A stretch of DNA of 64,000 nt from Bacteroidota bacterium (GTDB taxonomy: Bacteria; Bacteroidota; Ignavibacteria; Tepidaquicellales; Tepidaquicellaceae): assembly GCA_018266835.1 (NCBI GenBank), contig JAFDZP010000002.1, positions 262,419-326,418 of the forward strand, in the 5' to 3' direction. The position numbers were made by a program, and so were the translations under genes. The notes under the pieces were generated by a model, which ran no database searches, was not told the DNA's origin, and saw only the letters and a list, made by a program, of their open reading frames with translations. Below are positions 56,071-64,000 of this stretch, piece after piece. Position 1 is the stretch's first letter. Every line of letters begins with the position of its first letter.

Positions 56071-57207
56071 TTAAGAAATTTTCAGTTTATACAGATTCCA
56101 CTTTCTTTTAACAATAAAAAATATTAGTGAAAAGAAAAAAGCAATAAATGAAATTAGTAAAATTGTAACAATTCTTTTAGGTTTTACCTTTTTTTCCGGT
56201 AAATTAGGATAATCTAGAATTAATACTGAAGGAGTATTTTTTTTCTCTTCAATTTTTGATTGTTCAAAAATTGGCAAAAGAAAACTCATAATTTTATTTT
56301 GTATTTCTACATTTCTCTGCAATCTTAAAAAGTTCATTACAACGTCAGGTTTTCCTTTTAATGTCAAACTTGAATTTACATCATTCGAATTGTTAATATC
56401 TGAAAGCTGTTTTCTCAGCGCATTTAATTTTTCTTCTTCTGATTTAATTTCCGGTTGATCCGGTGTTAATATTCGCCTGAGTAAATCTAACTTAACTTCT
56501 TCCGATTTAATTTCAACTTCTAATTGTATTTCAGATTGAACGGCAGCTTTTACTAATAAATCTGGGGAAAGACCAAATTTATCCTGATAAATTTTTAAAC
56601 TGTCTTCTGAATTTTTCAAATCCATTTTAGCAAGTTCAAAACGTGATTGAATAAATTCTCTGTTGTTTTTAGCATTTAAGACATTTAAATCCGAATTTAT
56701 TTTGTTCAGTTGATTAATCATAAATTCGGCTATTTCTTTAGCTCTCTGCGGGTTTTTATCAAAAATGCCAATTTCCATAGTACCGGCCAGCTTATCTTTT
56801 TTTATGTCAAGAACATTAGTTTTAAAGTTCTTTACAGCATCTTCTAAGTACTTATATTCCCATTCATCATTTAACTTAAACTTTATAATTGCTTCTTCTA
56901 TATTCTTCCTGCTAATTAAAATATTTTCATATAAAGCTAATTCTTTTGAACCTGAACTAACGCCGGCCAAATCCCCTAAATCACCAATATCAGGAATCCC
57001 TCCGCTACTTAGCAAACTACCTATACCCGAAGCTTTTGTCGCTGTTTTAATTGTCCCGCTCGAGAAAAAAATTGGATCCATTACAAAAAAAACCACTATC
57101 GTTGTTAATAGTGCGGCAATTCCCGTTATAATTAAGAGTTTATTCCTATATTCTAGAATTAGCTTATAATAATCAAATAAAGAAAAACTATTTTCTTGAG
57201 ATTCCAA
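56071..57207 (-). CDS. Chain-length determinant protein (Wzz/GumC-like), kinase-less
   Basis: A 378-residue co-polymerase that probably sets polysaccharide chain length. Transmembrane helix 1 (about 20-42) and helix 2 (about 347-367) enclose a periplasmic domain with a long coiled coil (about 170-290). The Pro-rich region LDYPNLPEKKVKPKR before helix 2 is typical. The protein ends 11 residues after helix 2, so no BY-kinase domain is attached, and none is found elsewhere in the window. It lies between the Wza-like and Wzy-like genes. Confidence 0.88.
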   Translation of the reverse strand: MESQENSFSLFDYYKLILEYRNKLLIITGIAALLTTIVVFFVMDPIFFSSGTIKTATKASGIGSLLSSGGIPDIGDLGDLAGVSSGSKELALYENILISRKNIEEAIIKFKLNDEWEYKYLEDAVKNFKTNVLDIKKDKLAGTMEIGIFDKNPQRAKEIAEFMINQLNKINSDLNVLNAKNNREFIQSRFELAKMDLKNSEDSLKIYQDKFGLSPDLLVKAAVQSEIQLEVEIKSEEVKLDLLRRILTPDQPEIKSEEEKLNALRKQLSDINNSNDVNSSLTLKGKPDVVMNFLRLQRNVEIQNKIMSFLLPIFEQSKIEEKKNTPSVLILDYPNLPEKKVKPKRIVTILLISFIAFFFSLIFFIVKRKWNLYKLKIS

Positions 57208-57227
57208 TAATTTAAATTTAGTTAAGT

Positions 57228-58925
57228 TTATTTAGTACTGTTTTGTATTAAAATGAAAGATGTAATTACTGTACCAACAATTCCAACTATCGTTCCGATT
57301 AATGCCATTGTATCTTTAAATGACTCCCTTTGTTTTTTAGGTACATAAACAAAATCTCCGGATTCTACTTTTGTCTGCTCAGGTTTGTACCAGCCGCGGG
57401 AATTGAACTTAATAATTCGTGTTTCGCTTTCATCTGCTCCATTACCAAATCCGCCTGCCTGCTGTATGTAATAATCATAATCTTTGCCTTCTACAAATTT
57501 TACATATCCTTCATTGTTTACAGTTCCGTAAACATAAACTACATTTTTATTATCGTTAATATATACAATATCATCATCTTCAAGCACAACATTTTGGCTT
57601 AAATCATTTTCATTTAACAATTTATTAAAATCTACTATTACACGTCCTCTTCTTGACTTAATATCAATATCAAAATTTTGTTTATCTCTATCAGTAACAA
57701 TTAAATCATTCGCCCTTTGATTGATATATATTTCATTGGAATCTTTTGCTGAATATTCTTTATCATATTTACGGAATACAATGCATAATGGCAAATAAGC
57801 ATTTTCTGTAACACCACCAGCCATCTCTATTAAATCTTTTACCGTCGTTGTTTTAAAAGCAATCGGATAGTAACCGGGACGTGGAACTTCCCCTAAAATT
57901 AAAGCTGTTACTTTCTTTCTGTAATCTGTACTGTATTTAACAAAAACTCTGTCAAAGTTTTCAAGCATATAATCTTTATCTTTTGCATATGATAATTTAA
58001 TAACATCAAAACCTTTATTATTCAAATATGGCCTATAAATAATTATACTGTCCTGCTCGGCATAAGAGTCAAATCCTCGGGCAAGACCTATGGCTGTCTC
58101 TAAATTATCTCCTGAAGAATATTCGTAGCTACCTGCTAACTGAACAGCTCCGTTTATTGTAATATAATTTTTATCCAGTTGATTCATGGGGATTTTCAAC
58201 AAATCTCCCTCTAGGAATTGAGGATTAAATTTACTATCTCCTGTAATAAAATACTTGTATAAATCTACTTTTAAAACAGAGCCGTCCTTTCTTGTCAAAG
58301 AAATATTTCTCATGGATGTCTGAGTCTGGAAATAATCTACCTGATTTATTCTTTTATTATAAACACTCGTTACGTTTGTGGTATCATAAAATACCCTGCT
58401 TACCAGATCACTAACACGCATTACCGGGCTTACTTCGTAAATACCTTGGGAAAGCCCATTAACTTTAACAAGAAAAGTTCTGGGTTGAGTGAGAGTAAAG
58501 CTAACATCACTGGAATAATATCTCTTTTTTACAGCTTTTACAACTTTTTCTTTTGCTTCTTTTAAACTCATATTCGCTACCTGAATTTCACCTACCGTGG
58601 GGATAATTACTGAGCCTTCTAATGAAACATATAATGGAATCTGTTGATTTACAAAGCCGTACAATCCCAAACTAAATAAATCATTGGGACCTACTATGTA
58701 TTCATTTGGTTTTATAATACCTTCTACAGGTGTTGTTTTAGAATGCACATTTGCATCTGAAATAGATCCAAATAACTGAGGTGCATCTGCATTTATTTTA
58801 GTAGGTGAAGTTGTTGTAGGAGTTGTAGTCTTACCTTGTAACTTATCGAGTGGATTTTCTTTTTGAGAATAGCTGTAGGAATAGCACAATAATAGTGCAA
58901 GAACGATTGCAATCTTTAATTTCAA
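57228..58925 (-). CDS. Polysaccharide export protein, Wza-like with SLBB domains
   Basis: A 565-residue outer-membrane export protein. Signal peptide 1-20 (…SYSYSQ); no lipobox is seen, unlike classical Wza. Residues about 72-150 are the polysaccharide export domain (NEYIVGPNDLFSLGLYGFVN, EGSVIIPTVGEIQVANMSL). At least three SLBB-type domains follow (around 155-265, 340-430, 460-530; for example VYVYGTVNNEGYVKFVEGKDY). A C-terminal hydrophobic helix (TMALIGTIVGIVGTVITSFI) may span the outer membrane as in Wza or the inner membrane. It is the first gene of the operon. Confidence 0.9.
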   Translation of the reverse strand: MKLKIAIVLALLLCYSYSYSQKENPLDKLQGKTTTPTTTSPTKINADAPQLFGSISDANVHSKTTPVEGIIKPNEYIVGPNDLFSLGLYGFVNQQIPLYVSLEGSVIIPTVGEIQVANMSLKEAKEKVVKAVKKRYYSSDVSFTLTQPRTFLVKVNGLSQGIYEVSPVMRVSDLVSRVFYDTTNVTSVYNKRINQVDYFQTQTSMRNISLTRKDGSVLKVDLYKYFITGDSKFNPQFLEGDLLKIPMNQLDKNYITINGAVQLAGSYEYSSGDNLETAIGLARGFDSYAEQDSIIIYRPYLNNKGFDVIKLSYAKDKDYMLENFDRVFVKYSTDYRKKVTALILGEVPRPGYYPIAFKTTTVKDLIEMAGGVTENAYLPLCIVFRKYDKEYSAKDSNEIYINQRANDLIVTDRDKQNFDIDIKSRRGRVIVDFNKLLNENDLSQNVVLEDDDIVYINDNKNVVYVYGTVNNEGYVKFVEGKDYDYYIQQAGGFGNGADESETRIIKFNSRGWYKPEQTKVESGDFVYVPKKQRESFKDTMALIGTIVGIVGTVITSFILIQNSTK

Positions 58926-59022
58926 AGTCTGATAATATTTAATTCAAAAAATATAACCGATAATTTCGGTGCTGAAAAAATGTATAAATTTTATATAAAA
59001 ATTCTCCGGTTCGTTTTTTAAA

Positions 59023-60426
59023 TTAAAGATTAAATTCTTTGATTGCCCTTGTTAGAATTTCTGAGGTTTCATCTTTACCGGTAGTTTCACAATAGAATCT
59101 CAATAATGGCTCTGTTCCTGAAGCGCGAACTATCAGCCAGCCGTCTTCAAACATAAACTTGGTACCATCTAATCCGTCAATTGAAATAATTTTCTTACCT
59201 GCAATACTATCGCCGACTTTCATTTCCTTGCATTTTGCAAGTGTTGCCTGTTTCTTCTCTTCTGTAGTGCTTACATCGTTTCTTCTATAATAGTAAGAAC
59301 CAAATTCGTCTTCAAGTTCTTTTTTTAGTTGTGAAATGCTTTTACCGTAAGCAGCCAGCATTTCAAGATATAACATTCCGTTATAAACTCCGTCTCTTTC
59401 AGGTAAATGACCTTTTATCCCGATACCGCCGCTTTCCTCCGCGCCAATCATAACATCTTCATTAATCATCAACTGCGATATGTGTTTAAAACCAATCTGC
59501 ACTGTTTTTAATTCAATACCGTTTTTATCGCAGAATTTTTTTATTAAATCACTGGTTGAAAATCCTCTTACAACTATGCCTCTCATACCTTTTTTCTCAT
59601 AAAGATATTTCAGAAGAAGAGCGAAAGTTTTCTGAGCATCTAAAAATTTTCCGGTCTCATCTATAATTGCAATTCTGTCAGCATCACCGTCTGTAACTAT
59701 TCCAATATCAAATTTATCCTGTTTAACTCTTTCACATACTTCTCCAAGATTTTTTTCAACAGGCTCGGGAGCGCTTTTACCAAACCCCGGATTTATTTCA
59801 CTGTGAATTTCTGTAACGTTAATTAATCTGCTGATTGTTTTTTGTCCTGCGCCGTACATGCAATCATAAATTACATTAAGCTTTGCTGCATCTATAGCTT
59901 TTATATCAATCTTTTCTTTTAAATAATTTATATAGTATGCGTCACCGTCAAAGTATTCTACAATGCCTTCAGATAAAAGAGTATCAAGATTTTTTTTAAT
60001 TTCAACTTCACCAATGTTTTTTAGTTCCGCTTCAATTTTTACAATTTCATCGGGACTCATTGAGCCGCCAAATTCATCTTTCAGCTTAAATCCGTTATAC
60101 TTGGAAGGATTATGGGAAGCTGTTATCATAATTCCGAATGCCAGATTCAAATCTCTTGATAATAATGACACAGTAGGCGTAGTAACAAACTTATTTACAA
60201 GCTTTGTCTTTATCCCTTCATTACCGAATACTTCTGCAACAGCTGCTGCAAATGCATCAGACTGAAATCTTGTATCATAGCCGATTATTATTCCGCTTTT
60301 TATCTTAGGATGGTTTTTGAAAACTCTTGCCGTCGCTAAAGCTGCCCTTCTAACATTTGCAAAAGTATATGTATCGCCGATAACAGCTCTCCAGCCGTCG
60401 GTTCCGAATTTTACTGGTTCAGACAT
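59023..60426 (-). CDS. Phosphoglucomutase/phosphomannomutase
   Basis: A 467-residue alpha-D-phosphohexomutase that moves phosphate between C6 and C1 of glucose or mannose. The phosphoserine loop is TASHNPSKYNGFK, the metal site DGDADR, the sugar-binding loop GAEESGGIGIKGHLPERDG and the phosphate-binding loop RASGTEPLLRFY. All four family elements are present. It lies 97 bases upstream of the polysaccharide operon and probably feeds it. Substrate preference cannot be told. Confidence 0.95.
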   Translation of the reverse strand: MSEPVKFGTDGWRAVIGDTYTFANVRRAALATARVFKNHPKIKSGIIIGYDTRFQSDAFAAAVAEVFGNEGIKTKLVNKFVTTPTVSLLSRDLNLAFGIMITASHNPSKYNGFKLKDEFGGSMSPDEIVKIEAELKNIGEVEIKKNLDTLLSEGIVEYFDGDAYYINYLKEKIDIKAIDAAKLNVIYDCMYGAGQKTISRLINVTEIHSEINPGFGKSAPEPVEKNLGEVCERVKQDKFDIGIVTDGDADRIAIIDETGKFLDAQKTFALLLKYLYEKKGMRGIVVRGFSTSDLIKKFCDKNGIELKTVQIGFKHISQLMINEDVMIGAEESGGIGIKGHLPERDGVYNGMLYLEMLAAYGKSISQLKKELEDEFGSYYYRRNDVSTTEEKKQATLAKCKEMKVGDSIAGKKIISIDGLDGTKFMFEDGWLIVRASGTEPLLRFYCETTGKDETSEILTRAIKEFNL

Positions 60427-60452
60427 TATTATGAATTTTATTAGATTTTCTG

Positions 60453-60869
60453 CTAGTTAGTTCTGTGAGCACTTACCCATTGCTTAACATACTCTATCGT
60501 TTCAAAAGTAGGTGTTCCCGGGGTAAATAACTGACCGACTCCCATTTTTTTCAGCTCTTCGATATCAGCATCAGGAATAATTCCTCCGCCGAATAATAAA
60601 ACATCGTTCATACCCTTATCATCCATGAGCTTTTTGATCTTCGGGAAAATTGTCATGTGAGCGCCGCTCAAAATACTGATGCCGATTGCATCTGCATCTT
60701 CCTGCAATGCTGCTTCAACAATTGTTTCCGGTGTCTGTCTTAGCCCTGTATAAATAACCTCTATTCCTGCATCTCTGAAAGCTGCAGCAATTACTTTGGC
60801 ACCTCTATCGTGCCCGTCAAGCCCCACTTTACCTATTACAACTCTGATTTTTTTAGTCGAATTTTCCAT
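60453..60869 (-). CDS. Cobalamin-binding subunit of a methylmalonyl-CoA-type mutase
   Basis: A 138-residue B12-binding protein equal to the C-terminal domain of methylmalonyl-CoA mutase. The B12 signature is LDGHDRG with the cobalt-ligand His20, followed by SILSGAHM and [12 protein letters not shown]. The catalytic TIM-barrel subunit is not adjacent, so it must be encoded elsewhere. The carboxylase at 37910 would fit the same propionyl/methylmalonyl-CoA route. It sits 26 bases before the phosphohexomutase gene on the same strand. Confidence 0.93.
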   Translation of the reverse strand: MENSTKKIRVVIGKVGLDGHDRGAKVIAAAFRDAGIEVIYTGLRQTPETIVEAALQEDADAIGISILSGAHMTIFPKIKKLMDDKGMNDVLLFGGGIIPDADIEELKKMGVGQLFTPGTPTFETIEYVKQWVSAHRTN

Positions 60870-61223
60870 AAATTTTAAATTATATTATTTATAGAATTAC
60901 TTCAAGACTAAAAGTTTCGCATAATTTAAAAATGCGAAAATAAATTTCTGTTAATACTACTACTTATTTCGACATTATGTAAAGTTGATTTTATTTCTAT
61001 GTTTTAACAAGTAAATAATTGAACGAAATCCGGCATTTTTTTATAAAAATCGTTAAATATTAATTTTTTATTTTTATGAGCTATTTCTCCTCATTCATCT
61101 GCTTTATTTTCTCTGTAAATTCAAAACCTTCCCTCCTCACTTAAACCTTTATTCATTCTATATGTCTCACTTTTAGACGTCTGAAAATTCAATTTAGATT
61201 TTCTAACTAAACCTCTTTGAAAT
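60870..61223. other. Divergent intergenic region, no gene
   Basis: A 354-base AT-rich gap between divergent genes, holding the promoters of both. The only structure seen is the 8-bp hairpin TTTCGCAT/ATGCGAAA (60915-60922, 60932-60939). No supported small gene. Confidence 0.5.
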
Positions 61224-62219
61224 ATGGATAAATTGATTAAGTCAATGCGACTCTTATTTTTGCCTGCATTCCTGATTATATTGTTAAACATAACAGGCTG
61301 TAATAAAAACGATAATGATATCACTTCTGCAAACTCCGGGACGGAAGACGAATATCTCCAGAATGAAGCTATTCAATCAACTGACAGCTCAAACAATGAT
61401 GACAATGAACTACTCGGCTCACAAATTTCAGATTACTCAGATGACGGCGCGGTTTTCAATAACTCAAATGAACCTCTTACATCTTATGATTCACTTAGAT
61501 TTTACGGAAGAAGAGTTACATCCGTAACTGTTACAACAACTTTTACCGTAGATACTGATACATTAAAAACTTTACTTGTAAAAAGAACAATATCCGGTAA
61601 TTTTATTATAAAAGGATATACCGGCGGAGTTCTTGACTCTATTTCAAAACCTTACACTGAAGTACAAAACAGAACAGCTTCTTTTAAAAGAGTTGCAAGA
61701 ACTGAAGTTCACAGAAGAAACTGGAGACTCTATCAGGTTTCAGCAGTGGACGGGCAGACAACTTCACCTCAGCAGGGAAAATCCAACATTGTGATGAACA
61801 AGGTTGAAATTTATAAAAATGATAACCTGCTGCTTACATTGAACGGACCTGATTTTACATCAAATGTATTTACGACCCGATATTTTAACGGAGAAGGAAT
61901 TTTTAACTGGGGAAGGAACAATAACATTAAAGTGAAGGTATACTTAACAAGCAATCAGTCTGATACCGACCTTGTAGCATTTCACTGGGCAAGAAATTCA
62001 TTCGGATTCCACAGAGTTGCATTTACTATGACTTCATCAACACCAAACGGCGGAAATTACGACAGAGTTTATGAAAAATCGTTCAATATATACGGTTCAC
62101 ACAGATTTGGAATATTTAACTCGTATATAAGTGCCAATACAAGGAAGTCCTTATGGGATAATAATATCAGCGAATTCTCATCTACTTACATGGGAGCTCC
62201 TTATAGAATTTCTTTCTAA
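61224..62219 (+). CDS. Hypothetical lipoprotein
   Basis: A 331-residue protein I do not recognise. The signal has a lipobox NITGC with Cys26 as lipid site; a start at the second Met (61245) would give Cys19 and a more usual signal length. An acidic Ser/Asn/Asp-rich linker (about 27-80) is followed by a beta-rich domain (RRVTSVTVTTTFTVDTD, RRNWRLYQVSAVDGQTTSPQ, YDRVYEKSFNIYG). It lies just before the third ECF sigma module but ends in its own terminator-like hairpin, so it may be independent. Confidence 0.8.
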   Translation: MDKLIKSMRLLFLPAFLIILLNITGCNKNDNDITSANSGTEDEYLQNEAIQSTDSSNNDDNELLGSQISDYSDDGAVFNNSNEPLTSYDSLRFYGRRVTSVTVTTTFTVDTDTLKTLLVKRTISGNFIIKGYTGGVLDSISKPYTEVQNRTASFKRVARTEVHRRNWRLYQVSAVDGQTTSPQQGKSNIVMNKVEIYKNDNLLLTLNGPDFTSNVFTTRYFNGEGIFNWGRNNNIKVKVYLTSNQSDTDLVAFHWARNSFGFHRVAFTMTSSTPNGGNYDRVYEKSFNIYGSHRFGIFNSYISANTRKSLWDNNISEFSSTYMGAPYRISF

Positions 62220-62246
62220 GGATTTCATTTTAAAACAAAAACGAAA

Positions 62247-62272
62247 ACGCTGCCTTTTTTACGAGGGCAGCG
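62247..62272 (+). terminator. Terminator after the lipoprotein gene
   Basis: ACGCTGCC (62247-62254) and GGCAGCGT (62265-62272) form a perfect 8-bp stem; only a short T-rich stretch follows (CTGATTTTG). Confidence 0.65.
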
Positions 62273-62335
62273 TCTGATTTTGAAGTATTTTAACATCGAT
62301 AAGAATTTAGTATTTTAGATTAAACTAAAAAAGTA

Positions 62336-62932
62336 TTGGCTGGCGATTTATTAAATATAGATTCTGATGATATAGAAATTATTGATAGTTTCAAGAAAGG
62401 AAATCAACAGGCTTTTAATATTCTTGTTAACAAATATCAAAAAAAGATTTACTGGATTGTAAGAAAGATGGTTCTTGACCACGATGAAGCAAATGATATT
62501 ACACAGGACATTTTTATCAAGATTCATAGTTCTTTGCATGACTTCCGGGGTGATTCAAAATTTTTCACCTACATTTATAAGATAAGCGTTAACTTTTGTC
62601 TTAACCACATTAGTAAAAAGAAAAGAACTTCCAACAAAGAAGTTGATATTGAAGACGAAACATTAGACATAAAAAGCGACGATATGGGTACCGATGAACA
62701 TTATGATGAAAAACGAAAGCAAAAGCTGTTGAAAGAGGCTATTGAAAATCTTGAAGGACAGCAAAGAGCAGTTTTCAATATGAGATTCTACGATAATTTG
62801 AGTTACGAAGAGATAGCAAAAATTCTGAATAAGTCAGTAGGAGGTATGAAAGCTAATTACTTTCATGCAGTGAAAAAAATTGAAGCTTACATAAAAAGCA
62901 AAAAAGATATTAAAGAGATTTTCAGTTGTTAA
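62336..62932 (+). CDS. ECF-type RNA polymerase sigma factor (module 3)
   Basis: A 198-residue group 4 sigma factor. Region 2 shows VRKMVLDHDEANDITQDIFI and FFTYIYKISVNFCLNHISKK; region 4 shows LSYEEIAKILNKSVGGMKANYFHAVKKIE. The linker (about 105-135) is acidic. The start is a TTG at 62336; the first internal ATG would delete much of region 2. It is followed after 15 bases by an anti-sigma-like gene and a secreted protein gene. Confidence 0.92.
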   Translation: MAGDLLNIDSDDIEIIDSFKKGNQQAFNILVNKYQKKIYWIVRKMVLDHDEANDITQDIFIKIHSSLHDFRGDSKFFTYIYKISVNFCLNHISKKKRTSNKEVDIEDETLDIKSDDMGTDEHYDEKRKQKLLKEAIENLEGQQRAVFNMRFYDNLSYEEIAKILNKSVGGMKANYFHAVKKIEAYIKSKKDIKEIFSC

Positions 62933-62947
62933 AAAAAATACACACTT

Positions 62948-63682
62948 ATGGAAAACAATCATTTTGACGAGCTGCTTTACAGCCTTCCTGATTACATCTC
63001 AGGAGAGCTTGATGATGAAAAGGTAAAAGAAGAAATAGAAGCGAAACTTCTGGTCGACTCATCGTTCAGGGAAGAATACGATTCATTGAAGTCAACAATG
63101 AATTTTATACGTGAAGCTGAACCGGAGCCGCCTTCTGAAGTTTATTTCGCTAACTTACAGGCAAATATACTTTCAAAAGTTCACAAAGAAACCGAACCGG
63201 AAAGACAAAGTATTTTATCAAGGCTTGTCGGTTACTGGAAAGTTGTTGTGCCTGCGCTTACAGTCTGCGTAGTTCTTATTATTTACTCACAGAATATGAA
63301 TACTCCCCCGCTTCCTTTAACTGAGAATGTTAAAGTGCAGATGCCTTTACAAAAGCCTTTGAATGAAAAAAGCGGGAATAAAAGTCAGGATACAAGTTCA
63401 AAGGATGCAGTTATTACAAATGATAATTCAGATCCTATAGATAATACTTCATCAAATGAATCAAATGAAATAAATTTAAATACATCAAAGCATAAAAGAA
63501 CCGAATCGATATCCTCAAATGATAATGTTACTCCTGATGAAACCGTGAGTTTAAGTGATGATACAGAAGGCGGAATAATTTTCGGAAGAGAAGACGATAC
63601 ACAGGCGCAGTATGATTATGATAATCTATCCACCGATGACCAGCTTGATATTTTACAAAGCTTAAGAGATAAAAAACTTTAA
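62948..63682 (+). CDS. Putative transmembrane anti-sigma factor (module 3)
   Basis: A 244-residue protein placed directly after an ECF sigma gene. The N-terminus (LLYSLPDYISGELDDEKVKEEIEA) is helical and like other anti-sigma N-termini, but no zinc ligands are present. One transmembrane segment lies at about 96-114. The outer part (115-244) is low-complexity, rich in Ser, Asn and Asp. Its role is inferred from layout and position. The C-terminal DNLSTDDQLDILQSLRDKK helix is the only ordered outer part. Confidence 0.75.
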   Translation: MENNHFDELLYSLPDYISGELDDEKVKEEIEAKLLVDSSFREEYDSLKSTMNFIREAEPEPPSEVYFANLQANILSKVHKETEPERQSILSRLVGYWKVVVPALTVCVVLIIYSQNMNTPPLPLTENVKVQMPLQKPLNEKSGNKSQDTSSKDAVITNDNSDPIDNTSSNESNEINLNTSKHKRTESISSNDNVTPDETVSLSDDTEGGIIFGREDDTQAQYDYDNLSTDDQLDILQSLRDKKL

Positions 63683-63692
63683 TTTTAACTTT

Positions 63693-64000
63693 ATGAAAAA
63701 TTTTATCCTAATTGTAACGATCTTCATCATTTCTTTTGGCGCAGCACAGGCGCAGCCGAAGAAAATGACTGAAGAATTAAAAAAAATAAGAAAGCAGAAA
63801 TATCTGGAAAGTGTAACTATAGATGATGCTACTGCCGATAAGTATTTCGATATTTATGATGCAAACTTTGAAAGCATCATGAAGCTGAATAAGCAGAAGA
63901 GAGATGACATGGAATACATCGAAAAAAATACAGATGCATCCGATGTAACTGCTAAGCTTGAAGAAATTCTTGATCTTGACGGAAAAATCCTTGATAAGAA
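63693..64000 (+). CDS. Secreted Spy-like protein, partial
   Basis: An ATG at 63693, 10 bases after the anti-sigma gene, opens a frame that runs off the window end (102 codons seen). It has a signal peptide (MKNFILIVTIFIISFGAAQA) followed by a highly charged helical region (KKMTEELKKIRKQKYLESVT, MKLNKQKRDDMEYIEK). This layout resembles Spy/CpxP-type periplasmic stress proteins often found with ECF modules in Bacteroidota. The family call is tentative because the C-terminal part is missing. Confidence 0.75.
   Translation, partial: MKNFILIVTIFIISFGAAQAQPKKMTEELKKIRKQKYLESVTIDDATADKYFDIYDANFESIMKLNKQKRDDMEYIEKNTDASDVTAKLEEILDLDGKILDK

Noticed and set aside
1..64000. Prophage, insertion sequence with transposase, or toxin-antitoxin pair
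   Set aside because: No transposase, integrase, phage structural gene or typical toxin-antitoxin motif was found on either strand.

Overview
This is an AT-rich chromosomal segment of a Gram-negative bacterium of the Bacteroidota/Chlorobiota/Ignavibacteriota (FCB) superphylum. The main pointer is six secreted proteins ending in a type IX secretion (T9SS) type A sorting domain with the NYPNPFNP...GxYxVxFdAsxLxSGxYFY...KKMxLxK pattern, a form I associate with Ignavibacteria/Kapabacteria-like genomes. TlpA-type thioredoxin, ECF sigma/anti-sigma pairs, DXP-pathway isoprenoid synthesis and a Wza-type export protein fit this. The lineage is inferred from protein style, not from rRNA, which is absent. 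No tRNA, rRNA, CRISPR array, transposase or phage gene was seen.

Layout. 1-4 kb: two T9SS cargo proteins, one a subtilisin-like protease, next to hairpin repeats. 4-9.7 kb (minus strand): first half of a complex I operon, nuoA-nuoB-[T9SS cargo gene]-nuoC-nuoD-nuoE-nuoF, with a terminator-like hairpin between the intruding gene and nuoC; nuoG-N are not here. 9.7-15 kb: long-chain acyl-CoA synthetase, an exonuclease/GIY-YIG/UvrC-like fusion, a small protein, and a SpoIIE-type phosphatase. 15-25.7 kb: a 1017-residue BNR-repeat T9SS protein, Ada, DnaK, a small membrane protein, Hsp20, then a 100-bp tandem-repeat array in front of a tandemly duplicated T9SS cargo pair. 26-30 kb: an unrecognised helical protein and a cytoplasmic TPR-histidine kinase. 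30-37.7 kb (minus): RseP, Dxr, a TlpA-like lipoprotein, and two ECF sigma/anti-sigma modules, the second with a FecR domain and a highly charged coiled-coil tail. 37.9-41.4 kb: acyl-CoA carboxylase beta subunit, MurA, and a repeat-rich gap.

41.4-58.9 kb (minus) is a Wzx/Wzy-type surface-polysaccharide operon: Wza-like export protein, Wzz-like protein without a kinase domain, O-antigen ligase/polymerase, flippase, seven dedicated glycosyltransferases (three GT2, four GT4, the GT2s including one fused to a degenerate phosphoglycosyltransferase), a methyltransferase, a polyprenyl-phosphate mannosyltransferase-like enzyme, an intact initiating phosphoglycosyltransferase, and accA as last gene. 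Phosphoglucomutase/phosphomannomutase lies just upstream and probably supplies hexose-1-phosphate. 60.4-64 kb: a B12-binding mutase subunit, a lipoprotein, and a third ECF sigma/anti-sigma pair followed by a secreted Spy-like protein cut by the window end.

Main leads: the GT2 protein with a phosphoglycosyltransferase domain that has lost its catalytic core; the T9SS gene inside the nuo operon; the ECF sigma/cysteine-bearing anti-sigma/thioredoxin cluster next to RseP; the FecR anti-sigma protein with EEWKK repeats; the tandem repeat array before the duplicated cargo genes; an apparent ATT start in the flippase; and several families of perfect hairpin repeats.
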